Positions 39,581 through 50,237 of a stretch of 64,000 nt of DNA are shown here, in pieces; positions within the stretch are counted from its first letter, which is position 1; every line of letters begins with the position of its first letter. A program made the position numbers and the translations under genes. Location: assembly GCA_029204225.1 (NCBI GenBank), contig CM055114.1:19271273-19335272 (forward strand), read 5' to 3'. The DNA is from Diphasiastrum complanatum. Its lineage: Eukaryota > Streptophyta > Lycopodiopsida > Lycopodiales > Lycopodiaceae. The notes under the pieces are model-generated. The model searched no databases and was not told the DNA's origin. It saw only the letters and a list, made by a program, of their open reading frames with translations.

Positions 39581-39937
39581 GCTTTGAGCTTGAACACTCT
39601 TGAGCATTCTAGCTCACTTCTTAGAGTTGTTTAGAGATTTCTATTGTGCTTATTGCTTATCAGCATTGCGCTTAATTCAGACTTTCATTTTAGCCACTCA
39701 CAAATTGTTTTCAGTACGCAGCTTCGATCCGCAATTTATTGTACTCATTTACTTCTATTTTGTTTTTATACTAAATCAATACTATCTTCTATTGCGTTCA
39801 GCTTCGTCTCAAAATGTATGCGTTTCTGTAGTTCTTCACAATAAATTATTCGTCTGATAATTTCGATGCTTAATGTTTGGCTACGTAATCACTGTAGTAC
39901 TGATGATTTCAAAGTTAGTTACTATAAGATCGAACGT
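38913..39937 (+). repeat. Copia A LTR, first copy (truncated at both ends)
   Basis: Matches the LTR at 58912-59985 throughout: ttagtctccttcttac start, caacagtgtcgcattt, ggacattgtcgc, tataaata promoter (39410-39417), (CT)n and the final aagatcgaacg. It lacks the first bases of that LTR (tgttgga). It ends exactly where a gypsy LTR begins at 39938. By eye it is roughly 85-90% similar to the second copy. Confidence 0.85.
39489..39577. repeat. (CT)n microsatellite in copia A LTR, 89 bp
   Basis: Uninterrupted CT dinucleotides at the same place in the LTR as the longer tract at 59485-59625, 72 bp downstream of the TATA-like box. Confidence 0.97.
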
Positions 39938-40449
39938 TGTTGGAGGTTTTGCGAATCCCAAGGCAACCCTAACCTTAGTTAATAAGTGAGAGGGATTTGG
40001 CACTCTGCGTGTGTAAGTCCAACCCGATGATCACATAGAGATTTGATTAGTTGAAAGTCAATAAAAGGACTTTAGGCCTTTTTGCGGGACTTTTAATGTC
40101 GCAGGGCCCAAATGTCAAGTTAGTGAATAAAGTTGGGTTTCCCTCCAATTTGGATGATTCCCACTCTTTTTTAAATTTGAATAATTAGGGAGGCAGAAAT
40201 GGACCAATAGGATTCAGAGGCCAGGGTCCTTCTCTCTACTATAAAAAAGGACCAACTCGAGTTCCTACACATGTTCCATCTTTTTTTCAATACAAGCAGA
40301 TTGGTTCCGTTGTGAAGTGGATGTGGAATGTCCTTGCTCTTCTTCTTTCCTCCTCCATCTCTCATGCTTATTATGGATTTATCAATTGTTGGATTTGATA
40401 GTTATTGAGATTGCATGTTATTATACTTTTTATGAGAGAGAAAGGGAGG

Positions 40450-40488
<39 letters not shown>

Positions 40489-40693
40489 TAAGCTATCTTG
40501 TTGTGGATCTAGTATTAATGCTTAGGGTTAATGGATGTTAGAGTTAGAATTGGATCTTCCATTCATGCTGAAATCTGAACTATACTATCGCTCTCATGGG
40601 AACGAATCTATGCGTGACAACTAACTCCATCTCTTTGATGCTAGATTGATTAGATCTTGGATTGAGGTTTGGCAAGGAAAGGAACCCACTACA
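39938..40693 (+). repeat. 5' LTR of gypsy element B (756 bp)
   Basis: Begins TGTTGGAGG immediately after the copia LTR and ends CACTACA at 40693, followed by a gypsy primer-binding site. It contains a TATA-like actataaaaaagg near 40230 and a GA-rich tract at 40434-40487. No second copy was found in the window. Confidence 0.7.
40434..40487. repeat. GA/GGGA-rich simple repeat in LTR B
   Basis: gagagagaaagggagggaggg followed by about thirteen GA dinucleotides. Confidence 0.9.
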
Positions 40694-40696
40694 ATT

Positions 40697-40716
40697 TTGG
40701 CGCCGTTGCCGGGGAG
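40697..40716 (+). promoter_or_regulatory. Primer-binding site of gypsy element B
   Basis: TTGGCGCCGTTGCCGGGGA sits 3-4 bp after the LTR end. This is the primer site commonly found in non-chromoviral (Tat/Athila-type) plant gypsy elements, which separates B from the chromoviruses earlier in the window. Confidence 0.85.
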
Positions 40717-41042
40717 CTACGCCAGTTTTTCAGTTTGCAACATGTTTGTTGGATGGTTAGCTTGCATTAGACATCTTGTCGTTGCATGAATAGTGTTAGA
40801 TCTGCATTTAGGATTAGTTTTGGAGTGATTTTGCTTGATTTGAGTGGATTTGCTTGTTTGAAATCTTTTTTGATTGTGGAACAGGGAAAGCTATTCAGAT
40901 CACCAATCTTAAAATCCATTTGGATCTGAGATATCAGTGTTGTCAAGAAGTAAAAGGTTTCCACCTTCTCCTCCTAAGTCGTTTGTAGCACGGGAAGCGG
41001 GCTCGAACCTAGGAGCCGTGAAGATGCTTGCAAAACAAAGAG
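40717..41042 (+). other. Leader of element B and a tRNA B-box-like sequence
   Basis: Non-coding. On the minus strand, about 41010-41000 reads GGTTCGAGCCC, matching the RNA polymerase III B-box GGTTCGANNCC. I found no A-box at the right distance, so a SINE or tRNA relic is only possible. Confidence 0.4.
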
Positions 41043-41821
41043 TGTTAACATCTACTTCTACTTGAAAAAAAATAGCATTCCAACCAAAATATCACCAAGA
41101 TAAGCTAACTATTAACTCTATCTCTCTCACTTCTCTCACATTCTCTTCCAACACACTCACACACACACTCTTCCACCCACTCTCACTCTAACCTCCAATC
41201 TACTCTTTTTAATCACACTCTACAAGCTTAACTAGAAATAGAAACACTCAAAGAGGAAGCACTTATGCTAAAATGGGGCTAAAATAGCAAGAACTTAAGC
41301 AAATATGCATACTACACAAAGTCACACTAAATTTAGCCAAACACCAAAATTAGCACAAGTGGACCCAAAATGGCATCACTTAGCTCTCATACATTAAGGA
41401 TTGAAATTACATAGAAGGGACTTCTCTTTATAGAAGCTTGTGGAGTGTCCTTTCCACATTTACTTGTGGGACTAGGAATTTCAAGTCTCAATATAGAATG
41501 CAAGTTCTTTTTAGAATCTTGACATTGACTTTTGCATACTTTTTTAAGTCTAAGTTTAAACCTTGAGACTTGCAAAAATTGGTTTCATGTCCCCTAGTGA
41601 CTAATGGACTTATGCACGCAGAGTGCCATACGTGGGGCCTAACGCAACTTATCTACTGACGGCTCTTCAAGATGGGCTTATACACACAGGATGCCATGCT
41701 TGGGCCATTAATTATGCAAAATTGATATTTACATTAGCTTCATCCCTGTAAGGTACTACTTTCCTGAGTTCTCCCAAGCTCCATTGAAATGCCCCTTGGG
41801 CCTTGTCTTCTAGCCCCCACA
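41043..41821 (-). repeat. Probable 3' LTR of gypsy element C
   Basis: On the minus strand the LTR starts TGTGGGGGCTAG at 41821, directly after a polypurine tract. A TATA-like CTATAAAGAG lies near 41435. The left limit at 41043 (TG on the plus strand) is a guess, because the matching 5' LTR has been lost. Confidence 0.55.
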
Positions 41822-41834
41822 CTCCCCCGCTGCT
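41822..41834 (-). other. Polypurine tract of element C
   Basis: The minus strand reads AGCAGCGGGGGAG just before the LTR start TGTGGGGG. Confidence 0.7.
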
Positions 41835-42619
41835 AAATGGTTGCCAGTCCCATGGCAATTCACTTGAATAGGGCTTCCTGCAGCTCGGCGTCCTGCGCTT
41901 CATTGGTCTTGCGGATTTCCTGGATGAGTTTTCCGTAACCCTCCAGTGCTTGGTCTCGTATAATGTTGTCATCCTTGAGAGGCTCGAACACATGGGAGGT
42001 AGGGGGCAACCATTGGGAGAATTGCCACTCTTCCACTCGCGCTGCATGTTGGGATGTCATCATTGCTGCCCGATAATAAATTATTGCCATGGTTAACTAG
42101 TCCTTTCGTTTAAGACTAGGGAAAGGGGTGTTGGGATCAAAAAACAAGGGACCCAAGGAGCGATCCCAATGGAATTCGAGAGTACTAAGGAAAGCAAGCT
42201 CCTTGCAGTTGAGTGCCGCTTGCCGCACCATGGAATCAACCGATTGGTGGTGTCTGTGATGAAACTGCTCCAAGGCGTACTAGAATTTGCTTGGTTCTTC
42301 CAAGTTCTAGAGTTTGGAATGATGGGCCAGTTTGGTGGTGCACTGGCATCCTCCTGTTTTTTGGGCCACGTTGCTCGTCTAGGGATGGGTAGATAGCGGG
42401 GAGTCACGCGCAGATACCTAGGAATCCAAAAATATTCGTCCAGGACCTTTTTGTCATCCTTGAAGAGGACGTTGCGCCATATGGGTTGGGGTGCCAGCTG
42501 CGCGATGATCTGTTATTGCTTGCCTTTGATTTCAGCTACGGAGCATGGCAACACATATCCCTTCGCATCTCATCTTCTCGATAAGTGGCCTCGTACTCTT
42601 GGATGGATTCTTCCAGTGA

Positions 42620-43552
42620 CTATGGTTTTTTAAATATAGTTTTGGCTCTAGGTGGGGTTATGTCGTGGCTTGGCCTTGTTGTGCGTGAACCACCAGGGGA
42701 CAGAAGGTCCGGTGTGGCGGCAGCCGCAGATGGGTCTTCCTCAAGAATGTCGTCAATAGAAAAGGAGGCATCAAAGTCAACATGGGCCGGGTTGGAGGCT
42801 TGTGCGCTGGCTGGTGGGGCACTTTGAGGTGTGGCAGGAGGTTCTCTGGTCGCAAGCAAAGCATCAAGCTGTTTTTCTAGCTCTACATTATGTTTCTCCA
42901 ATCCAGTAATTACCTCAATAAATGGTTGGGTATATTCAGACTGTTGAGCTTCAAAATTTTGCAACGTTGTATGACAAGTCTGAAGTTTGGCTAAGAGCTC
43001 ATTGTATGTTTCTGCGAGGACCAGAGATGAATTTGGTTGCGGTGGAACTGAAAGATATAAATCAATCGTTTGTTTTTTGTCATCGCACATTTTTTTCCAA
43101 GTTCTGATGACCACTTCTTTTCCAAGAGTTATATTGATTTGGCGTGAGGTCCGCTGCTTTTCTGCCTGGAGTTGGGCGTCATGGTATTTCTGTGCCTGTT
43201 GCAATGATGAGGCCAATTGTTGGTGTGATTGGATGCTAGAACGCATTGCATCCATTTCTTGTTGCATCGTGGCCATCTGCTTCCTTGCATGATCAACTTC
43301 TTGTTGCAATTGTTGGTTGTGGAGCTCAATGTCCTGTTTAGCTTTCATTGCTGACTCCGCTCGGCGATGGTGGTGGAGTCGATCTTGCAACAACCAGTTG
43401 AGATCCCTGATCAGGCCGTGCGCATGAGAAAGTGCACTGGCTGCTAGGACATCAACATCCTTTGGTGGCTTGCCAAAATTTGGGATCGTGTGGATGGCTC
43501 TAGATGGAGCTGATTGAGCCTCTACGTTCTGAGGCAGATTTTCATCGTACAC
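42620..43552 (-). pseudogene. Coiled-coil part of the element C extra ORF (longest open segment, 310 codons)
   Basis: Open from 43552 to a TAG at 42620-42622; coding continues in the same frame beyond the stop (SLEESIQEYEATYREDEM). Residues 75-150 are Gln/Met/Leu-rich with heptads. A conserved-looking block follows (VVIRTWKKMCDDKKQTIDLY, LAETYNELLAKLQ), then an acidic DDILEEDPS tail. The start lies right after the C22 tract, so translation in this frame would need a shift in that tract. Confidence 0.6.
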
Positions 43553-43555
43553 ATC

Positions 43556-43577
43556 GGGGGGGGGGGGGGGGGGGGGG
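43556..43577. repeat. Homopolymer G22 (C22 on the coding strand)
   Basis: 22 consecutive G on the plus strand. On the minus strand it encodes the proline run at the junction of two frames of the extra ORF. Confidence 0.97.
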
Positions 43578-44554
43578 CGGCTCCATCAGGGTACCCCGTA
43601 TAGGTGTGCGTGGGCGACCCTTCTCCTTGATCGAGAATGATAATCCCTTCCCCTTGAGTGTCTGAAGCCTCTTTGGAGGTATCTGCTACCACGGTATCTT
43701 TAGGCTGATCTTCGATAGTTGTGTGCCTTGGTGGTGAGTTGATCTCTGTTGGAATCTGGGGTAGAGGGGGAAGCTTAAAAGATGGCTTCCGCTTGAGTAG
43801 CTCCTGGAGTCGGCTGCTCTGTCTTGAAGGGCTAGTTCGAATAGCCATTGTTGCTGCTGCTGATACTGCTTCATCCATTAGTATGGATTCCAACTGCATG
43901 GAAAAGGATGTTTGGGCGAGTTGGGTGTGGCTTGGACTGTTGCTTGTGCCGAAAGGTGTTGGACTGCTTGCTGCAAATCCTTATCCTCTGGTGTGGACTT
44001 CTTAGATTTTGTCTTAGAAGACGTGGCCTCAATGGGAGATTCTGCTGGAAAGTCCGTTGAAGGATCAATTAGGTCGCCCACTTGGTGTATTGCTAGTTGA
44101 GTGAGAAGTGGTCCCACCGCAGTCTGCTTCTTTGGGGAGAGAAGGGCCTTCAAAATTTCTTCCGACGATGGCTTCAAGTAATAGGCCATCATTCATGCGC
44201 CATGCCTTTTTAGTAATGTCCATATACTTTTCGACTTTCACGGCCCTTGTCTTGTGTGTGGACATGTGCCTTGGCCCGTCAGGAATGCCAATTGCCATAA
44301 GAGCTTTTGTGGCAAATGAGACGATGTGTGTCACTTGGTTCAGCCTGTACTTGAAGCTCGGAATGTTCTGAACGTTTGAGCGGAATGCATATTCCACAAT
44401 GATCGTGAAGTGGCGTACAAGAGGAGAGTAGTCTTGAAATCCGCAGGTCTACAATAGGGGCTCCCCTGATTTCCACCATTTTTGTGCCTCGTAGGGTTTT
44501 GGCACCGGGAGGAGCAAGTGTGAGTTTTGAATGGATTCAACCTCCTTATATAGA

Positions 44555-44575
44555 CCCCCCCCCCCCCCCCCCCCC
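44555..44575. repeat. Homopolymer C21 (G21 on the coding strand)
   Basis: 21 consecutive C on the plus strand, just upstream (minus-strand sense) of the extra ORF and 978 bp from the G22 tract. Confidence 0.97.
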
Positions 44576-45290
44576 TCTGCCAAATTTGGGGAACCAAGAT
44601 GTTAGATATCAAATTGACTAAAAAGGACATTCTAAGATCAATGGTGATAGAGGCGAACCAAGATCAGGTCATTCACACGTGCGGGGATCCAAAACAGTGC
44701 TAAAAAAATGGCCAAAAAACTTAGTTCAACTCAAAAAATCACTAAATTTCTATTTTTTGGGAGTTTGGCTAGGGATCTTGGCTCGCTGATTGGACAATAG
44801 TTTTAGCATAGAAAGATGTGTAAAATATCAAGCGGGCAAACCATGATGTCATTTTCACACGTGTGGGGAGCCTGTATAGTGATTTCTGAAAAATGGGTCT
44901 CCAACAAAAATTGGCTGGAAGTCTTGGCTCGCCTCACTCATTGTTGATAGAGCATAATATGAGGAGTCTATTTTGAAGAGGGCGAGGCAACATCTCAAAA
45001 AGACAAGCCTGTAGGTGAGGTTAGGTGATTTTTACTATTTTTGGCCTACAGGGTTGGGATTTAGGGTTCATGGTTCCCCTGACTCAATTTAGACTTATCA
45101 AGATGTGTTCTAGCCATGGTCAAATAGGAGAATCAAGACAGTGAAAATTGGGAGAGATATTGAGGTTTTTGACTCCGCTAGAGAGTTGTGTTGTGCTATT
45201 TGGCTGGTTTGGAACTGTTACAATTATTGCAAATGGTATTTCCTTCACTAGCATTGATTTTGGCACTGAGTTCAAAGTTTTTTTATAGAA
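44576..45290 (-). other. Non-coding gap where the integrase core of element C should be
   Basis: Reading frames are closed on both strands. Integrase homology stops at 45291 after the H2C2 region and does not resume, so the core was deleted or replaced. Confidence 0.6.
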
Positions 45291-45656
45291 CTATCCTTCT
45301 TGGAGGATTTTTCGAGTAGTAGCATCAGCGGCCAAGTGACCACCACCAATTCCTTCATGAGTTGTACTAATAATAGATTTTATTTCATGGTCTAGTAGGC
45401 ATCTTCGAAGGGTATGGTCTATCCCCATTCGATAAAGTTGTCCAGCTATTAAGCTATATGGGGCAGCTTTTATTATCAACTTTCGTTGATCTACGAAAGG
45501 TAGGGAAGGATCAGGTCGTCCCCTCACAAGATACTCAACTATATCGGCAGCCCATTCTGGAACTACATCAGCATAAAAAATATGAGCATCTGGGAGTTCA
45601 TCATCAACTCCCACTTCTTCTCGACGTGTTGTCAATCTAGAAAGGTGGTCAATCAA
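45291..45656 (-). pseudogene. End of RNase H and integrase zinc domain of element C
   Basis: Minus strand: IDHLSRLTTRREE (end of RNase H), then AAPYSLIAGQLYRMGIDHTL and STTHEGIGGGHLAADATTR, the first half (two His) of the integrase zinc domain. The frame ends before the C-x2-C pair. Confidence 0.78.
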
Positions 45657-46279
45657 ATAATATTATTTTCCGATCCTAATCACTATCCGAAACTCAAACT
45701 CTTGAAGCTGTAAAAGCCATCGTGTAATACGGCCCGCTGTACAAGGTCGATTTGCCAGATGTAACAATGGTTGATGGTCAACATAAAAGGCGAAACGTTG
45801 GCCAAAAGGTAATGTCAAAATTTCTTAATGTTAAAAATCATGGCAAGGGCCTCCCATTCGGTGGTAGTGTAGTTAACTTCGGCTTCAATGAGCTGACGGC
45901 TCGCAAAGCAGATGGGGAAATCTTTCTTTTTCTCACCCAGTTGGGTCAACACGGTCCCTATTGCATACTTAGATGCATCAGTGTGCACAAAAAATTCGAT
46001 GCTCCAATTTGGAGACCGTAGGATTGGGGCGGTGACCAAGGCTTGCTTAATCTTCTCGAAGGTGTCTAGGGCTTCTTGTGTCCACTTAGGTTCAACAATG
46101 AGGCGGTAGAGAGGCAAGGCCAATAATGCAAATAGTAATATGAAACATCTATAGTAATTGGCGTGCCCCATAAAGGTATAGACATCACGCACTGTTTTGG
46201 ACAGGGTCATCTCAATTATTACTTTTATCTTATCTGGATCAGTGGCAATTTCGTATTGTGATGTGATATGTCCTAGCAC
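45657..46279 (-). pseudogene. RNase H and RT thumb of element C
   Basis: TFMGHANYYRCFILLFALLA is the thumb region (usually F-L-G-H-A-G-F-Y-R-R-F). FFVHTDASKYAIGTVLTQLG and NYTTTEWEALAMIFNIKKF are RNase H blocks with the catalytic D and E. Confidence 0.8.
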
Positions 46280-46290
46280 GATGCCATGAG

Positions 46291-47011
46291 TTACCCATAT
46301 TTGGCATTTGACTGGTTAAGGGAAATGTCATATCGTCGACATTGTTGCATAACTTGTTCTAGGCGATTTAAGTGATACCTACGGGCTGAATGTACACACA
46401 AATCATCAAGGAATACTTCTAAGAATTTCTGAAGAAACTCCTTGAAGGCATGTTGCATAACCGTCTGGAAGATGCTTGGTGCATTACACAACCCAAATGG
46501 CACTACGCAAAAATCATGTCTCCCATGCGGTTGCAAAGGCAATTTTATGCTGGTCTTCAGGTGCTATTTGCACTTGGTTATACCCACTGAATCCATCGAG
46601 GAAACTATAGGCCTCTTCTCTTGCTATTCGTTCGAGCACTCCTTTGGTAAAGGGCAGGGGAAAATGGTCCTTCTTTGTGACTACGTTAAATTTTTTAAGG
46701 TCTACACAAATGCGTAGTTTCCCGTTCTTTTTAGGCACAATCACAATTGGGGATACCCAGTTGGTATGCTCAATCTCATATATGAATCCAGCTTCTAGTA
46801 ACTTTTCCAACTCTTGTTGAATCAGTTCGGAGTAATGGGGGTTGCAACGATAAGGTCGACTCACTTTCGGTTCGGCACCATCGACTAATGGAATGGTGTG
46901 CTGCACTACTTCAGGTGGTATTCCCTTCAAATCCTTGTAGGACCATGCAAAACAATCGCGGTATTCTCGTAGAAGGTCTCTTGGGTAGCTCTTCAATAGT
47001 AAGTTGTTCAC
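46291..47011 (-). pseudogene. Reverse transcriptase of element C
   Basis: Two frames. 46514-47011 has EYRDCFAWSYKDLKGIPPEV, NWVSPIVIVPKKNGKLRICV and REEAYSFLDGFSGYNQVQIA. 46291-46542 has FCVVPFGLCNAPSIFQTVMQ and EVFLDDLCVHS, the FLDD catalytic box. A shift near 46520 breaks the domain between the second and third blocks. Confidence 0.85.
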
Positions 47012-48087
47012 CTACATAGACTATCTTCTCTCCTTCTCCAGGATCGGCTAGATCTAGAGGTTGGACTTTTGCACAACCCTCATACGAACAAGAATTTTTA
47101 GGTGCATCATTCGAGTCGAGTTCCCGCTGGGCTTGGGGCATAGCAACGATCACATCATCTAAGGTATAGTCTCGAAAGTACACTGGTACATCGTGCAAAG
47201 ACTCAACCGTCGATTCTGAATCATGTCTTAGTTCTTGATTTTGGGATGGAGAAGTGGATGTTGTCGAGACTCTTTTTGAGACCTTAGATGCAATGTCTAT
47301 TGGTTGAATTTTGGTATTCATGAGTTGTGGACGATCACAACCCATCTTAGCTTTTCCCTTTAGATTAGCAGATATTTTGGAAGTTGGTTTCTTCACTGCC
47401 ACCGTATTGACAGAGCACGAGCAGGTAGGAGGGTTTGAGAAAAAAAATTGTCTTCTTAAGGGGGTCCCACAACGTGGTGTCCACACTGGTTATGGCTTCA
47501 TCTACTGGATTGTCCCATTGGCCTATCTTGACCCGGTATTGATATACATTTGTGGGGCGAGGCTCTTTAGAGACCTTAGCAAGGGATGGGATTTTAGGAA
47601 TGTCTTCTGGTAGTCGTCTTTCTCCATAACACTAGGGATCAAAGTAAGATAATGCTTGTTCGTCAAAATATCCCACATCATCTTCCAAGGTGATTACTGA
47701 ATACCAAGGAAGAAATTCTTTTTCACAGAGTTCTGGGGGTGGTTCTAATGGAAGCCATGATAGTTCGATCATGTTTAGCCCGATTCTGATCTCATCATCA
47801 AGGGTGACATGCTTTTGGTTTGCAGGTTTTGACTCTTGATTGGCTTCTCGGAGTAGGGAGATGGGTCCTTTTACGGAGCTCATGCAATCGACTGTAGCTA
47901 GAGCATCAATCCAATTGATGATATCAGTATCAGAGTCTTGATGGATTCCCAATGACTTGTAGTGCTTTTTGAAATTTCGATCGATCGTGTGATCGGTAGT
48001 GGACGAAGACGTTTCTTCTAACGGTCTCGCAGGCTTAATGGTCCAGGTATTTGAATCGACTCTCACCGCTCGATCCCGATTCTCCAA
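47012..48087 (-). pseudogene. Protease-RT linker of element C
   Basis: Minus-strand frames 47632-48087 and 46911-47486 encode an acidic, Ser/Thr-rich spacer (DDEIRIGLNMIELSWLPLEP, VYFRDYTLDDVIVAMPQAQR). It has no catalytic motif but lies in the place of the long protease-RT linker of this gypsy branch. A frameshift lies near 47560. Confidence 0.6.
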
Positions 48088-48109
48088 TGTGATACGATCT
48101 GTACCCTAG

Positions 48110-48740
48110 TCATGGCATTACTTTGGCTAACTTTAGCCAGGTTCTTCCTAACAAAAGTCGGTAAGCTGAGGTTGTATTCGAAAGATCTAAGACTATGAAG
48201 TTAATGACAAAGCGAAGGTCAGCGACCTTCACATGTACATTTTCAACAATTCCCATGGGTTTGACACAGTTCTGATCAACAAGTTTTATAGAAAAACCCG
48301 CGGCCTTTAAGGCACTCAGCCCCCACTCTCGATATATGTGTGATGACATGATGTTTACACCTGAACCACCATCAATAACAGCAGCTACTGAAGGGAGGTT
48401 CTTGTGCTAAACATGAAGGGTAATATTACTTTTCTCATTTTTCCAAGTAACACCAATGGCCATTACAAATTGGTCATCATCACTCTCTCCAGTCATGGAG
48501 GGTCTTGTAGGTGTATTTTTATCTCCTAACCAGAAGATTAAGGCTTGGCGTAGGGGTTTGGAACTCTTCAAAACATCACTTAAGGGCAAGGTGACATGAT
48601 TGGACAATAAAGCAGTTAAGGCTTCATTCCCACTCCCTGCTGGTACTAGGGAGGCAAAGGGTTCTTCATCAAACTCAGGTTGGATAAGCCCTTCCTAGTT
48701 CATGGTTGAGGTAGGAGTTTTCACAACTTTGTTCGAGTGT
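48110..48740 (-). pseudogene. Protease of element C
   Basis: VAAVIDGGSGVNIMSSHIY carries the D-G-G-S-G active-site variant of this gypsy branch. LVDQNCVKPMGIVENVHVKV, FVINFIVLDL and LLLGRTWLK follow, the last ending the retropepsin fold. Upstream, 48407-48607 (TLPLSDVLKSSKPLRQALIF) is the gag-protease linker. The frame is then cut by copia D at 48744. Confidence 0.78.
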
Positions 48741-48744
48741 ATAG
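48740..48744. other. Target-site duplication TATAG, left copy, of copia D
   Basis: Matches TATAG at 54903-54907 on the other side of the element. Confidence 0.92.
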
Positions 48745-49426
48745 TGTTAAAAATTCACAATTCTAGCTTGACTAGTTTTGGTCATATGACTTGTAAATAG
48801 TTAGATGGTCATGATGTGGCTTGTCACACGTGCCAAATAGCATAGGATTCCATTCATAAGGATGTTCTCAAGTAGACCTAAGTGTTAGAACCTTTGGAAT
48901 GAGTCCAAATTATGCTTAGATACAAGGGAGAAAAAATAGGAGCTATTTTTGGTAATTTTTGCATTGTTGAGGGATCTCCAAGATTCCAACCCTAACTTGG
49001 TAGGGATGAAAGATCCACCAAAATTAGCATTAGGGATAGGTTTAGGGCTACTCATACCTGCCCAAAACCGTGATGGATCATGTATATATAGGTGATGATA
49101 TCTCACCAAAATCAATCAAGCAATTTCATGTTTTTTCTCTCATAATGGTGCAATTGCTCTCTATGTTCATAATTGTTTGAGTACTTGTGATTACTAATGA
49201 TTATAGGATTGAATGTAGGTCTGGTGTACAGTACTCAGACTGTGGGAGGCCGTACTTTCACACGTGTGAAGCCTTCTTCAAGGATTTGGGCCATTTAGTG
49301 AGGTTCAAGCGTAGATTTTTGATGGATTTTGATGGTTCAACTTGTGCTAATCTTATGAAATCATAATCTATTGTTTCCCTCATCATTTCAAGTGTTTTAG
49401 GATCCTTATTTGCTGTAATTTTTACA
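48745..49426 (+). repeat. 5' LTR of copia D (682 bp)
   Basis: TG...CA termini. A TATA-like tgtatatatagg near 49079 should drive element transcription. Confidence 0.97.
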
Positions 49427-49438
49427 TGGTATCAGAGC
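49427..49438 (+). promoter_or_regulatory. Primer-binding site of copia D
   Basis: TGGTATCAGAGC directly abuts the 5' LTR end, the perfect plant initiator tRNA-Met primer site. Confidence 0.97.
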
Positions 49439-50237
49439 CTAAAGGCTGAAATGAGCTAAATCCTTGGTTTTCATTCAATTTGATCACAATTTTTGATCTA
49501 AATCTTGTGTAGATTGGATCTTAGCATCTAGTATTGATTCTAGAACTCAAAGTGAGTCAAATACATTGGAGATTGGTGTTGTGTGACTTCATTTTCAGGT
49601 GTTTAGGTGTCTAAAACCAGAGGCAAAGTTGAATTCAATTCACATTACCAAGATAGCAAGTTTTGCTTGCTCCAAGCATTGATTTCTAAGCGAGTTTTGG
49701 AGGTGATTTCATAGAGAAGGCTTTCTAGCATTCAAGGAGAGGGAAGATCAGAGTTTTGGGGACTCTTCAAGGCTGTTCTAAGGTGTAGTAGGAACCTCCT
49801 AAAGTGATTTAGGTTCAGTCCAACCATTGCTTGACTTATGCACCAAATTAGATCAATTTTTCATCAATTTTGATCATTTTTTGCTTGTGATTGGATAGTA
49901 GATTGTGTTGCATCCTCATTAAGTTCCATTTAGATCTTTTACAAGTGATTTTGGAAGTATATTAGGTTGCTGAAATTCACTCTTGATCAGATCATTTGGA
50001 AGCTTTAATGTTCTTTGTAGAAAGAGGGGCAATTCTACTAGTATTGTCTACTTCAATCAAGCAAGTGCATTGTTTCTAGTATTCTATGATTTGATTTTGT
50101 TAGAGATCATTCTTAGATCTTTATAGGAAGTCTATTACTGATCTTTTCAGGTCCCTAAGAAGTGGGATAAGGTAGACCTTCAATCAAATCAATAGAAGTA
50201 ACCTTCATTTGTGTCAAGTCCTTGATTAGGAGACTAG
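49439..50237 (+). other. Untranslated leader of copia D
   Basis: 800 bp between primer site and ORF, no open frame; expected to hold the RNA packaging signal. Confidence 0.7.

Larger units (their letters stand above)
41860..44553 (-). pseudogene. Extra ORF of element C, about 890 codons, function unknown, several frameshifts
   Basis: Minus-strand coding sequence between pol and the 3' LTR. Segments: N-terminal region (44550-44150) with VEYAFRSNVQNIPSFKYRL and AVKVEKYMDITKKAWRMNDG; Pro/Ser/Thr/Lys-rich linker (44192-43560, two frames) ending in a run of Pro encoded by C22; coiled-coil region (43552-42620) with a heptad Leu/Gln/Met pattern around HNQQLQQEVDHARKQMATMQ; and C-terminal region (42600-41860) with WRNVLFKDDKKVLDEYFWIP, LNCKELAFLSTLEFHWDRSL and IIRDQALEGYGKLIQEIRKT. 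Position matches that of env-like or accessory ORFs of Athila/Tat elements, but I see no signal peptide or clear membrane segment and recognise no known domain. Broken by about four frameshifts and at least three stops. Confidence 0.65.

Noticed and set aside
40317-40541. Plus-strand ORF with Arg-Glu repeats in LTR B
   Set aside because: Crosses the GA-rich simple repeat in a non-coding LTR.
42658-44068. Plus-strand and alternative-frame ORFs over the element C extra ORF
   Set aside because: Minus-strand frames carry the coiled coil and persist across stops; the others are shadows.
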